A program made the translations under genes and the position numbers. 64,000 bases of DNA. Origin: Diphasiastrum complanatum. Taxonomy: Eukaryota > Streptophyta > Lycopodiopsida > Lycopodiales > Lycopodiaceae. Position 1 is the stretch's first letter. Every line of letters starts with the position of its first letter. The stretch covers positions 24,944 to 88,943 of the forward strand of contig MU832069.1 of the NCBI GenBank assembly GCA_029204225.1, given 5' to 3'. Under the pieces are notes generated by a model. It was not told the DNA's origin, ran no database searches, and saw nothing but the letters and a program-made list of their open reading frames with translations. Positions 12,201-22,129 of the stretch are shown piece by piece.

Positions 12201-15200
12201 TGGTAGTCTGATGTATGTTGTGGTATGCACTCGACCATATATTGTAGTAGCAGTCACCAAGTTAAGCCAATTTCTGGCAGACCCTGGAGAAGGACGAAGG
12301 ACACTGGCAGGCAGCAAAAAGGGTTTAGGGTTTAGGGTTGAGATTGTCAAATATGGGCTTCAATTCAAGGCTGTTCATGAACAAACAACCGGTTTTGCGG
12401 ATTCTGACTGGGCGGGGGATGTTAATGATAAAAAATCGACGTGTGGCTACATATTCAAATTTGGAGGAACATGCGTTAGTTGGAGTTGTGAAAAGCAACA
12501 TTCCACAGCTCTATCCTCTACAGAGGCTGAATACATGGGAGTGTGCCAAGCAGCAAAAGAATTCTTATGGATGAGAACTATGCTTGAAGAACTTGAGATT
12601 GACACTTCTAAAATGGTTCTCTATAATGATAATCAAGGATGTTTGTTTTTAAGTAAGAATGCAGGTTTTTACAAGAAAAGTAAACATATAGCGATTCAAT
12701 ACCATTTTGTGAGAGATTTGGTTCAAGAGGGGAAACTTAACATGAAATTTTGTCCCACTAGCTCTACGATTGCCGACATCATGACCAAAGGATTAAATAA
12801 TCACAGATTTGTGTTTCTGAGAAATCTGATGGGTATAATAGAAATTGAGGATAATGTATATAAATAATCAGAGTTGACAATAAAGTAAGAGAGGGATTGT
12901 TAGTTTATGGTTTTAGTGACACTTCACAGTTAGCTGACCTTATAGTTAGTTGGTTAAATAATTTTGTGATAAGGTTAAGCTGTTGCTTTTGTCCATGTTA
13001 GTGGTTGATGTCATCAGACACTGAAAGACAGTTATATGTAGCTTTTGTATACACGTCATGGCAAGACGTCATGTTGAGGCTGTTAGCGTGAAGCTTGTTC
13101 GGAATGTGAAGCCAACTCGAGCTCACCTATATGTACTGTGTATATGGATTAATGATAACGCTTTTTGCAAGTTGTGTGATTGCTTATTGTTTTTGTACTG
13201 AGGTCTCATCCGCATTCAAGCATCGAATGACTAACTGGTAATTGCACTAGAACACGTAGCTTGTCCTCACAGATCAGAAAATCGTTAATCAAATACTTGG
13301 ATTCACAAATTAGTCAATACCAGCTTGTCTCGAGCCCTAACTTGTTGGACCCCCCAATCAGCTATGAATGAGCATGATACCTCATTAGTCGGGTGATTAC
13401 TAGGACTTAGTCTTAATCTCGGTTAGGCTAGACTTGGTTAGATTTTTTTTCCAATATTGTCATAGATTAGACATTATCCGTATCCTTTCATCAATAGTTT
13501 TAGCTTGTAACTTGATATCAAAGCATCTTTCTAAGTACAGAGAAAGGGTCACCACTCTCTGCATTCATCAAGTCACCTTTTTCTCTACTTTTTTTGTGTT
13601 TGCTAGTGTTCACAAACATCATTTATGAAGGACATCATTATTAGTTTGCATCGTTTCTTAAGTTTTAAAAAAGCCGAATTCTTGTTATTTGCCTCTAATT
13701 TTCTCTAGAATAATTTAATTTTGTTTATACTTCGACCATTGAATTCTTCTTTACTAGACACCCAGGAAAATGGAAGAAAATATCACAATTTTAGTACTTT
13801 CTTGAAATTTTGTCACTTTCATACCTTTTGTGTTTCTTGTGGGCAACTTATGTCATTGATCTTCCTATAAGAAGGCGTTCATCACACACTTTACATATTT
13901 TCCTTTCACTTATGAACCCAATCCACACCTTTTGCTATCAATGGAACATAGAAGTCCATAAATGAGGTGACAATAGCATTCTCTTGCAAATAAGAGTAAA
14001 GTACATCATATATGATCAATAGCTAAAGCTCGACACACAATGGCGATGAGTTTTCCAAAGTGATATCAATATCCAAAGCTGAATGATGAGTGCCTACAGT
14101 CCCTATTTATACCCAATAAATGCCCTAAAATGGAAGCTTCTAAAGACCTAGCCAACCTGTTATAGCTTTACTCCCTGTCCCGGTTGTTTACTGTTTTTAC
14201 TTATAGATGTACTTCTTGTAAATACAGAAATGGCTAAGTCACCAGCCTGTGGTGACCTTTGTAACAGAAATGTAAATAAAGCTGTTAATGATGTTTCTGA
14301 GCCTCAGAGTTGCATGTTGCTTGGGTATAGGGTACTGGGTCATTAATTCGGAGTGGCTGGACTGACCTCCTAAAAAGGAGGAGAGTTGACTAGTCGACGT
14401 GACATGTCATATGCTCACTGGGACACTTGGTCCAGTGAATGAGTGACACATGTCAGGGTTGATCGGTCAAACATGACACGTGTCACATGCCCATTGGGAC
14501 ATTTGGTCCAATGGATGAGTGACACATGTCAGCCTACTCACTTGCCTATGTGTCAGGGTACTGCCAAGTGGCAAGTGTCGAACTGTGCATGGAGTTGGCC
14601 ATGTGTCGAGATTTAGGAAGGGTCAGGGTTAAGGGGTGCTTGGGGATTTTGGATAAGTGAGCCTAGAGAGAGGCATTCCTCATCAGAATCTATGCAGCAA
14701 AGGCTGGGAGGAGACAAGGCAGCAGCCAGCTCCATCTTGTGTTACAAGTAATTTGATGCTGGTATGTGCAGGAAATTAGCAAGGTTTGAAGAGAAGATCA
14801 GAGAGGGAGTCTGACACAACCTTATCCACAACTTAGGATCTCAGGTGGTTGTAAGATATGCACCCTCCAGTAGGACTGGTTCCCCCAATCCAGTTACCTA
14901 ACTAAAATAGTTGGGCCCTTAGGCAGTCCTAAATGAGTGCCTATAGTCCCTATTTATACCCAATAGATGCCCTAAAATGGAAGCTTCTAAGGACCTAGCC
15001 AACCTATAGTGCGCCCTCTTGTAGGATATTTCAATGATTTGCTACAAGCACTTTGCTAGTACTTTTGTGCATTCAAGAAACTCACCTCGTGTGCACAAAG
15101 GTGATATTGTACGAACAAAATTCTTTTATTAGTGATATCGAATAAGTGAACCTAGCCAATTTTCCCACTAGAGAGAGCCTCTCATGATCGCACGAAAAAA

Positions 15201-18200
15201 TTAATACTTTTCCTTAAAAAAATTGCTATCCTTGTGGAAATGTTTGTACCTTCAGATCTTATCAGTCCTAATTATCTGTTTTATCTATGATTTGTATACA
15301 TTGTACAAAAAGTAGTTCAGATTTTAAAGCAAAAGAGTAGCTCTAGATAAAAAAAAAAAATTGCTAAGATTTTCTAGAATTTATATGCTTAGTCATTGAT
15401 TGTCACTGTTTGTCAATATGTCCCTGTGTAAGTAAATCATGTGAAATGATCAATTTCATGCCTCAAGTGAAAGCAAATTAGCTAAGTAGCTAAACTACCA
15501 AAAAAGAATTCAACCATCAGCATTTTTTCCTAAAAATAAATAAAATGGAAAAGAAAAATCTGCAATCTGTGTCACGAATAGCTGACGACCCGAAGCATGC
15601 ATTTTGGATTGTTTTTGCAGTCGATCATGGTCCACTGAAACTATGGTTGGTGATATCAAATACACAATACCCCCCAGCCCATTTGCCTTCTGTCAAATAG
15701 CTTGTCTCGCACCTAAGTAATATCGTGCAAAAAATTTGAATCTCTTCATGTTTTTAATGATAAGTGTACCCCAACACATTTGGCCACAATCAAATAGCCC
15801 GTCTTGCATGTGTGTGATATTGTACAAAGCACCATGGCCATACTAGTTCTAGTTTTGTTTTCACACTTGTGGACAACCATTTTCACTAGCACCTGGTGCT
15901 CCTCCACCTAGTTCTGTGGTTTGTTTTATCCGAGCATGGTTGGGATGACGACAAGAGTCTACTCCCTCAGGTATTAGCTCTTCGAATACACTTTCCAATA
16001 ACAATGCTTGAAGATGCCTTATGGTTCATCCTCTAGCAATGATAGTGATCTCTCTCTTCGTAAGACTTCAACTTACAAACACATTTGAATGCTTTTCGCT
16101 CGCAAATGAAACTCGCTCAAGATGAGCTTAAGGCTCAGTTCTCCCTCTCTCAAGATGAGCTGATGGCTCATTTTTCCACTCTACAGGATTATGTTAGCCT
16201 TATCTTACCATCCTCCAGTTTCTCCTATGGTACATCGTTTTGATTTCAAGCCTCCACATGCACGTGAGTTTAAGGATAAAGAACAACTTTCCACGTAATC
16301 TAGATCATCCAATGGGAATGACCTATAAAATTGGTTAGCTACATTGGAGAATTTTTCTTTTATGTCAATCATGAGTGTATTCAATTGGCTGGTCTACATT
16401 TGCATGGCTGGCAGGTTTATTAGAGTGATCCCACTTGAGATAGAATGTAGTTATGGTCTACTTTTAGCATGATGTTTGGCCAATAGTGGGATGCTTTTTA
16501 GAGCCTTGCCTAGAGATGTAATTTGACTTCTTTAGGTATGATCTTGCTTCCTTCCGTCCTACCTCTTTGTCTAGTGCCATGTCTCTTGCCGCGACGCTGC
16601 TAGCTGAGACTACAGCATAAGTATCATGAATTTTCTTTCTCTTTTTTGCGTCCTTCTCATCCGACTATTTCTCACCCCAGCTCTTCGGTTCCTTTTGTTC
16701 TTATTCATCTTGCTAGTTCTACTCCTTTTGCTACTCCACCTTTTGTCCTTCCTCACATCTCTACCCTTACTCAAGCCGAGTTTGCTGAGGTATGTAATCA
16801 ACATTTATGTTTCTGTTGTAAGAGTCCTGATCATGTGGCTTAAGATTGTCAACAACCTCCTACTGTTACTATTGCCATTTACTTCCATGAGGACGAGGAC
16901 GCTAATGACTCTGACTTTTGGGGCATTGGTATACGTCTATCTCGTGTGTGGTACCCATCACTACATGGAATGCTTGGTGAAAGCTTCAGATGTATACCTT
17001 TCTTGGTGCAACGAAAGCATGGCCTTACATCTTCTATAATGCTTCAATTGGTCTGGTTACCTTGGACTGTATTCTTTGAGTCGTTTGTTGTAGCTCCTCT
17101 AGTACTTCATGGTCTCTTCAAATCACTTGGGTTGTAATTGTTTCAATTTTTTAATTTATCCAACATGCTTGGTCACTATGTGTAGCTTGTGCCCCATTGA
17201 GTTCGACGACTATCTCGTCTATATGCATGCCTTGGAGGTTTTCTAACATGTGGCATTATTGGTCCGTTTGGCTGAGTTGGTCTCCTATTCAAATAAATGT
17301 TGCTCCTTGGCTTTTTCAAGTTCTATCTTAATACAAGAAATTTTTTTGGTTCTAGTACCTACTACTATTAGAGGAGGCTCACTGTAGCAGTTTTTACCAT
17401 GGGACGACTCTTCTCAGTCACACCTTCTAGGCCACATTGTAGCCTTTTTATCATGAGGGGTCTACTTGCATGTTGATCACGTATACAGAGTTGGCCTATT
17501 GGCTTTGGCCTATTGGCTTTGGTCATGGCTTTATCCATTTGCTATAATTGCTTCCTCAAGGCTGGAGCCACAGATCCACACCTTCTGCACTGTATTCCAT
17601 ATATTGCTTTGGCGTTTTATGATGCCTGTTTCTTAAGGTTCTCCTATCTTTTTTCTAATGTTCTTGAAGCTGAGGCTTTTGATGGCTTTGAGCTTTATTT
17701 CCTTGTTCTTGACGAGACTCATGTTTCTTTCTCTTTTGCTTTTGTTGAGTGTCATGCGAAGCTTGTTATGTTGTCTTTCTGGTCCTTGCCATGTTTGTCT
17801 TTGCATTTGTGTTGCTCATGCTTGCATTGTTGCATCAGTTGAAAATGCCGATTGTAATATTTGCAAACACTCTTTGTCCTGGCGACTCTTGTGAATACGT
17901 CGTATTCACAAGAGTCGCCAGGACAAAGAGTGTTTGTGAATGCTCCATTCAAAACCATAATTTTCCATTTCTAGAATGCTATGCAAAGCCTCTTTTGGGG
18001 GCAAAAAAGGGCTAAAATCAATTTTTTTTTGTGGCCGTGCTTACAAAATGCAATTTTTTGTTGGAGGGTTTCAGAACAAGTGTTACACAACCCTCTACAA
18101 CCAAACTGGTTATAACTACTGAATTTCACTATCTTAGGGGGCCAAAACATCAAGTAGTATCTTTTATATTGAATAAAATTTCAACCACAGAAATATTTCA

Positions 18201-21032
18201 TATAACTATGTTATTAAAATTTTGAAAAAGTCTGATCTGAAAATGCCCTCGTGGTCTTGAAAATAATAGCTGAAACTAGAAGGTTTGCTAATTCACTTTC
18301 ATATCAAGGTACAGTAACTAGAGCACATATACCCATGTTTGTCAGGACAAATTAAGGATATGTGACCAATAGATCGCCTTTTAGTTAGGCTTGAATCTCA
18401 CATCTTACGTTTTGGTGATGGTTTGCGTCTCCTTTAACAAGCAGCTACCTTAAGAACAGTTTTAAGTGTAGAAAAAATCACTTTTTTTATTTTTTTTGGC
18501 ATTTCAGGCTGTCATCCACATCCATTTTTGAGGCTCATGCTATCATAGGCCAGAATGTATTTCAAAAAAGACAAGTGTAATACTCATATCTTGAATTAGT
18601 ACTTATAGTTAAGCTTGCTGTGTTTGGTACCATCTTAATCTATAAATTGACTACCTCCTTATGGTTCTAATTGGGAGTTCATTACTTATACTTGTAAATT
18701 AAGGTATGATAAATGCAAATATAACTAGGCGTAGCAACGTATGTCCAAAATGTGACATTTTACTGTGTATGGTTTGCCAACAAACACTAGAAGCTAATCT
18801 GGTCTTTTACTGTACCAATGTGTTCAAGTTCAGAAAAAGCATGCCCATTCATATATGTGCCAAGTACTTTTTTTGCAGCATATTGAGTATGAGGTAGTGG
18901 GTATCTAGATGGGCCAAATAAAACTCCAATGCTGAAACAAAAATATTCATTAGGAGTCTCAAATTCCTATAAAGTGGATAACTTGCACCAATTAGCTTTT
19001 TAAAAAACTGGAGCTTTCAAGAAAGTATAATCTCTACAATAGAGGTGGTGACTTCAAATTGAAAATGCAGAGTAAGAGATCGACTAGAGAAAGTCAACAA
19101 GTGCGATACTGGCATTTTATTTGAAGTTGTCACATTACTGTAATCACTTATTTACCCTACAAGAAATAGCATACAATCTCAAGAGCTTCTTAGGAAAAGT
19201 TGCTATCTGCTTTCAAGCCTACAAGCTTGTAAGTTAATCTATTGCTATAACTTATGCTAACCATAAAGCGAAAATTTCCAGGTTAAAGCTCAGTGATGTA
19301 TTTCAAGCAACTACAGAAGATCGGTTGTTGATGAGAGCAATGTGGGTATGGGAGGAGCTTCATGAATGTCGCTTACCTGCATGTTCTACTGCAGCAGGTT
19401 CTTACATTGGTCAAGCAACTGTCATTTTTGATCTTCATAATGTGGTAATTTTCCTACACGATGCTGATTGGTATTAATCGATGAATTTGTCGCTCTTTAT
19501 GGCATCGTGGATGTAGTTAAGTCTTAGTTGGATATGGCAAATGTAGCTGATGACTTTTGTAAGCTGTATTATAATTCTTGATTCGAAACAAAAAAGTACA
19601 CGCATATACACTATCAAGGTATCTTATTAGGCCTGTTGAAATATGGGGAGCATGAAGATCATGTAGCCCCAGAAGTAAATGGCTTCACCAAATACTCAGT
19701 TTGGAACAAAGAGGATTATATAGAAGGTAAGGAATTCAGAGAAATTGCATGTTATATCAGAAAAGAGTATAATATGTCTGCCTTAAAGAAGATTCAGATA
19801 AGAAATAGTTTTGTCTACAGCTAGTGCTAAGGATAGATGGATATTTCTTTCACATTATGAAACAAAGAGAGGTTGATCAGAAAAGGACAACCAAGGAGTG
19901 TTATACCTCTTGACCTTATAAGATCAGAAAGTTATGCTAAAGGCTAAATTTGGCCCTAACTGATTCAAAGTGGTTGGATAAATGCGAGGATAGGAGCACA
20001 AGACTAGTCTCTATCCATTCTCCTAAGAAGCAGCCTCTCAAGTTCTGAAGAATGGAAATGTGGACGAAAAAGCTTACCTTGTAGAGCCTGGTATGACAAA
20101 CCATGTGAGCAAGCGAGAAAAATTGGGCAAATGGCAGATGTAAAAAAGCAAGTTATGAAAGAGATCCGCAACAAGGAAAATGAATTTTTCTTAGAAAGTT
20201 GGAACATTGGAAGTCCTAATTCATAACCAGAAAGTTCTGGTTGAAGTTACAATGGAGGACATAATAAATTAGCTCCTGTTTAGGAGGGACCAGTCCACAG
20301 GACAAGTATGCCACTGCACTTACCAGGCAGATTAGTTCTAAGTGACCCTTAAACAGCTGAGGAGCAAGTTTGACTTTTACTGCTTGTTCAAATTTAACCG
20401 ACAGCAGGAAGCCTCAAGCAGCCAAAAATGAAAATTAAGTTTTCATTGTTCATCTGGAAGACAATGTGGTTCACTCTACCTACAAGCTCCCACTGAGCTG
20501 AGCACAGCAAGTTTATTATCTCACTGCAGCAGAATCTGAATGTAAAATTTTATTTGGACAATGAGCTGTGTATTTTCTGAATGAATAAAGAGTATAATAA
20601 TTGCCTGAATACTCCGTTATCGTATAGTATCTCAACCTGCCTTTAAATCCTTTGTAATTGACTTGCTTGATATGCAGACAGAATGTCAGGCTAATATGTA
20701 ATTTCATGTCTGTGAATTTTTGACAGAGTGTTTCCACGTTCACAAATGTTCATGTGCGAAGGATCCTGTCAAAGATGGCAAACTTGTTTTCAAGATATTA
20801 CCCAGATTATCTCGGTCGACTCATAATCATCAATGTTCCAGTTGCATTCTGGGTTGTTTGGGAGATGCTAAGGCCTTTTATCAATGACAGGACACAGAAG
20901 AAAATACGTATACACAGAGGCAATGGACTAGAAGATCTTTTGAATACCATACATGCTGAGGATCTGCCTTCCTTTCTTGGTGGTAGATGCCGTTGTCCTG
21001 GTGGATGTGAGCATGCCCTGACAGGGCCATGA
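275..21032 (+). CDS. Sec14-like phosphatidylinositol/lipid-transfer protein (CRAL-TRIO domain), 3' part of gene
   Basis: Three exons can be read: 275-378, 19282-19444 and 20727-21032 (stop TGA). Exon 1 starts after an AG at 273-274, encodes a segment with [10 protein letters not shown] (Sec14 family: YH..D..GRPV) and ends two bases into a codon. Exon 2 supplies the missing base and continues [16 protein letters not shown]...LPACSTAAG...TVIFDLHNV, matching the Sec14 TTEERL, PACS and TTILD blocks; it ends in phase 0. Exon 3 starts in phase 0 and encodes [27 protein letters not shown] and LPSFLGGRC, the lipid-exchange lobe and C-terminal end of the CRAL-TRIO fold. Phases agree at both junctions. 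Such proteins move phosphatidylinositol or related lipids between membranes. The CRAL-TRIO N-terminal exons must lie left of the window. The visible part encodes 190 residues with no stop. Whether the 18.9-kb intron is still spliced efficiently cannot be seen. The family call is firm; the exact orthologue is not. Confidence 0.88.
2793..3202 (+). repeat. 5' LTR of the Copia element
   Basis: This 410-bp copy begins TGTTAG, ends CA, and matches 12898-13307 with about 22 substitutions and no indel that I could see. Most of the differences are transitions. Confidence 0.93.
3203..3222 (+). promoter_or_regulatory. Candidate primer-binding site, half-tRNA(iMet) type
   Basis: Immediately after the LTR end the sequence reads A then TGGTTATGAGCCCAC. 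It does not match the usual plant Copia site TGGTATCAGAGC. It does match the complement of the anticodon arm of initiator tRNA-Met (GGTTATGGGCCCAC) at 13 of 14 positions. Drosophila copia and yeast Ty5 are known to prime from a cleaved initiator tRNA at this place. The tRNA sequence is recalled, not looked up. Confidence 0.5.
3219..4187 (+). pseudogene. Copia gag (nucleocapsid), broken by nonsense codons
   Basis: The reading frame encodes a UBN2-type Copia gag: [21 protein letters not shown] near the start, then [20 protein letters not shown] and [20 protein letters not shown] zinc knuckle ([14 protein letters not shown]) lies at about 4080-4121. Two TAG codons near 3870 and 3882 interrupt the frame, but the frame itself does not shift. 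Both sit where the family expects Q (VIQRLLQE), so each could be a CAG to TAG change. A further TAG ends the frame at 4187. Gag would form the particle shell and bind the element's RNA. Confidence 0.85.
4188..5905 (+). pseudogene. Copia pol: integrase core and reverse transcriptase, with deletions
   Basis: The integrase core starts at about 4205 (NVCGPM..., FIDDYSR), followed by a G-G-E block and AERKNRT (catalytic D, D, E region; the second acidic residue reads VRFENGGEY, where family members have D). Protease and the integrase zinc finger are missing: gag runs into the integrase in the same frame. A frame change near 4700 coincides with loss of about ten codons. At 4735-5298 the integrase C-terminal spacer follows, with a repeated block around RRSERQR. 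Reverse transcriptase resumes at 5312 with [12 protein letters not shown]..., [18 protein letters not shown] and the YVDD catalytic box (YVDDIIIF). A TAG at 5861-5863 again replaces an expected Q. The body is cut at 5905 by the Gypsy insertion. Confidence 0.85.
5906..6263 (-). repeat. 3' LTR of the Gypsy chromovirus
   Basis: The 358-bp LTR reads TGTAATAG...CGTAACA on the + strand, so it has TG...CA ends in both directions. It differs from 11763-12120 only at one A/G site near 6040. The small open frames inside it are LTR sequence, not genes. Confidence 0.96.
6264..6280 (-). promoter_or_regulatory. Polypurine tract of the Gypsy element
   Basis: On the minus strand TCTTAAGGGGGAGGGAG lies directly against the LTR start TGTTACG. 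This is the expected plus-strand priming site. Confidence 0.85.
6275..8232 (-). pseudogene. Gypsy pol, second half: RNase H, integrase and chromodomain
   Basis: Reading leftwards, the frame begins inside RNase H ([21 protein letters not shown]). The integrase HHCC finger follows ([18 protein letters not shown]..., [10 protein letters not shown]). The catalytic core has [34 protein letters not shown] and [13 protein letters not shown], with D, D and E all present. Near the end, [11 protein letters not shown] is followed by a chromodomain-like stretch ([25 protein letters not shown]) that in chromoviruses guides insertion to marked chromatin. The frame is open for more than 600 codons and stops 12 bases before the LTR. 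It is out of frame with the upstream half; the shift lies at about 8221-8232. Confidence 0.94.
8221..10180 (-). pseudogene. Gypsy pol, first half: zinc knuckle, protease, reverse transcriptase, RNase H start
   Basis: The frame carries a CCHC knuckle ([14 protein letters not shown], about 10027-9986) and an aspartic protease motif [10 protein letters not shown], with D where DSG is usual. A full Ty3-type reverse transcriptase follows: [37 protein letters not shown] and the catalytic FLDDILVYS. RNase H begins ([17 protein letters not shown]) and the frame is then lost near 8232. Beyond that point the expected RNase H sequence continues in another frame, so a one-base indel is the simplest reading. 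The rest of this half has no stop over about 630 codons. Confidence 0.94.
10180..11042 (-). pseudogene. Gypsy gag, matrix/capsid part
   Basis: The start ATG is at 11042, about 720 bases inside the LTR. An acidic, coiled-coil-like N-terminus ([26 protein letters not shown]) is followed by a Ty3 gag capsid ([25 protein letters not shown]..., [34 protein letters not shown]). Around 10180-10195 the matching sequence moves to the frame used by the zinc knuckle and pol. This is either a programmed shift or an indel. The adjacent AGGAAAC stretch is not a textbook slippery heptamer in the gag frame. Confidence 0.88.
11043..11747 (-). other. 5' untranslated leader of the Gypsy element
   Basis: This stretch of about 700 bp lies between the primer site and the gag start. 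I see no conserved coding sequence; the short open frames here look like chance. Confidence 0.7.
11748..11760 (-). promoter_or_regulatory. Primer-binding site (tRNA-iMet 3' end) of the Gypsy element
   Basis: The minus strand reads TGGTATCAGAGCC two bases after the LTR end. This is the standard plant initiator-Met primer site. Confidence 0.93.
11763..12120 (-). repeat. 5' LTR of the Gypsy chromovirus
   Basis: This is the second 358-bp LTR, nearly identical to 5906-6263, followed at 12121 by the GCGTG target duplication. Confidence 0.96.
12121..12897 (+). pseudogene. Copia pol, RNase H part, right of the nested insertion
   Basis: After the GCGTG duplication the Copia frame continues directly ([12 protein letters not shown]-type block), showing a clean split. 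RNase H motifs follow: [67 protein letters not shown] and [10 protein letters not shown] short segment at about 12315-12345 has been replaced by telomere-like GGGTTTAGGG words where the family has an RVLRYLKG-type block. The tract AAAGTAAGAGAGGGAT before the LTR is the polypurine tract. Confidence 0.9.
12898..13307 (+). repeat. 3' LTR of the Copia element
   Basis: 410 bp, TGTTAG...TTCACA, the partner of 2793-3202. Confidence 0.93.
14088..15005. repeat. Direct 71-bp repeats flanking a 776-bp segment
   Basis: The segments 14088-14158 and 14935-15005 match with about three differences; both contain a CCTATTTATACCC word. The enclosed segment contains its own two-copy tandem repeat of about 76 bp (14397-14472 and 14473-14548, including TTGGTCCA and GACACATGTCA). 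It starts near a TGTTATAG word and could be a solo LTR or the product of a large tandem duplication. I see no coding sequence in it. Confidence 0.55.
16080..16910 (+). pseudogene. Gypsy gag fossil
   Basis: Across several frames the + strand shows gag-like pieces. These are repeated [19 protein letters not shown] coiled-coil words at about 16110-16185, a FKPPHAREF-type block, an ENF.F...[11 protein letters not shown] capsid-like block near 16350-16420, and a nucleocapsid segment [20 protein letters not shown] at about 16770-16830. The last ends in a CCHC knuckle with a stop where one residue should be. Stops and shifts are frequent. No LTRs could be assigned. Confidence 0.5.
17864..17936. repeat. 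Perfect 73-bp palindrome (36-bp arms, 1-base centre)
   Basis: Arm 17864-17899 is the exact reverse complement of 17901-17936, with a single T at 17900. The arms contain CTCTTTGTCCTGGCGACTC and its complement. No similar sequence lies next to it that would mark a longer inverted element. Confidence 0.95.
19445..20726 (+). other. Second visible intron of the Sec14-like gene
   Basis: It begins GTAATT at 19445 and ends TTTTTGACAG at 20726. A 62-codon open frame at 19636-19824 has no recognisable motif and is probably chance. I see nothing else in it. Confidence 0.7.
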
Positions 21033-21432
21033 CTGGCAACTATTTTTCCCAATTCTTTTGAAGTGCTGGCTTAAAATTATAAAGCACAGATAGCTGAGTT
21101 GAAGAACATCTACACGCGAAACATCTTATTTTCATTTGATAACACATGCTATTTTGCTTGAGCCATAATCAATCAAATACTACACAGATTTGCGAAGTAT
21201 AAGGATGTCTTTTAGCTTCGCATCAGGTCTATCATCATGGTAATGTTAGTGGAGGTTCCCACCTACTTGAAGTATTAGAAGGCATTATATGAAAAGCCTT
21301 ATAGAAGCTAAATTTCGAGATAGATCTGTTGGGACTTAAATGTGACAAAAGGTTGCTATTGATTGTCACGAAAAAGCACATATACGGATTATTAAAACCA
21401 TTGCCCCCCTTACCATTTGGATGTTTCCACAC

Positions 21433-21463
21433 ATGGTGAGTTGGTTTGGTTGATAATCAACCA
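21433..21463 (+). repeat. Truncated copy of the tRNA-like short repeat
   Basis: TGGTGAGTTGGT (A-box-like) is followed directly by TTGGTTGATAAT, the tail seen in longer copies. The middle with the B-box is missing. Confidence 0.3.
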
Positions 21464-22000
21464 AATCTTACCTGATATGTCCTCTATTTAAGAAACATAT
21501 TGAAGCCTTACTGTACGAGTGATATGGTTGGTGTGACTGTGTTATTATCATCAGCTTTAAGAAAACTCGATGAATTGTAAGAATGGAATGACAGAGCACT
21601 TGGACACTAATTTATCATTGCACTTGTGATTGGAAATTGATGCAGTGTTAAGTGAAAGCAAAATAGCTTAGTTAAAATACATTCAATCCAAGCATGAAAA
21701 TAGGAAATACACTCTTACATCAACAAAAAATATATCGAATGAGAATGCTACATCATTTTTGACCGACCAACAACAATACATGAGACTCCCACGCAAATTT
21801 GCCTTCTAACATTGTGTACACTCCCATCATCATGAGACCTTTAGTATTTTTCTAGAGCTACATCATTACATTCTTGTCTCTACCCTTTCACAACTTATGC
21901 GATAAAGCTATATTGGTTTCTTATGAAACTAATTTTTTACGAGTGAGGCAAAATAGTTCCTTGACTTTTCCTCTAGAATAGTGCTCTTCTTGTGCCACCC

Positions 22001-22083
22001 ATGGTGAGTTGGTGTATCACGCTTAAATTTGGCTTGCCCACCTATAGGTTCGATTCTTTATGATCCCATGAGTTGATAATACC
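22001..22083 (+). repeat. tRNA-like short repeat (candidate SINE head)
   Basis: TGGTGAGTTGG at 22002-22012 resembles a pol III A box. GGTTCGATTCT at 22047-22057 matches a B box (GGTTCGANNCC) at 10 of 11 positions. The 45-base spacing equals that in tRNA genes. The copy ends TGATCCCATGAGTTGATAA, a tail shared with the copy at 32105. Confidence 0.5.
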
Positions 22084-22129
22084 CAAAAGCATTCAGCCTA
22101 TTTCTAAGTAGTAGATATGTTGAACTGCT

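Larger units (their letters stand above)
2793..13307 (+). mobile_element. Ty1/Copia LTR retrotransposon, decayed, split by a nested Gypsy element
   Basis: Two 410-bp LTRs (2793-3202 and 12898-13307) both start TGTTAG and end TTCACA. Between them lie gag, integrase, reverse transcriptase and RNase H in Copia order on the + strand. A purine-rich tract (about 12884-12897) precedes the 3' LTR and a primer site follows the 5' LTR. Flanks are AACCA on the left and AATTA on the right; the two differences are both C/T, so this may be a mutated 5-bp target duplication. The LTRs differ at about 22 of 410 positions, so this is an old insertion. Removing 5906-12120 plus one copy of GCGTG restores an uninterrupted body. 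It sits in the same orientation as the host gene. Confidence 0.93.
379..19281 (+). other. Giant intron (18,903 bp) of the Sec14-like gene
   Basis: The intron starts with GT at 379-380 and ends with CAG at 19279-19281. The flanking exons join in phase and in family order, so it is a real intron rather than two gene fragments. It contains a Copia element (2793-13307) with a Gypsy element nested inside, a direct-repeat unit (14088-15005), a Gypsy gag fossil (about 16080-16910) and a perfect palindrome (17864-17936). In 379-2792 I see no gene, only a stretch at about 1960-2160 rich in TTTAGG-like words. In 13308-14080, 15006-16000 and 16930-19281 I see no conserved coding sequence apart from the items listed separately. 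Confidence 0.85.

Noticed and set aside
14397-14548. Tandem repeats as a possible CRISPR array
   Set aside because: Units are adjacent without spacers, there are only two copies, and this is plant nuclear DNA with no cas genes.
19636-19824. 62-codon frame between Sec14 exons 2 and 3 as an additional exon
   Set aside because: The neighbouring exons already join in phase and in family order; the frame has no similarity to the CRAL-TRIO fold.
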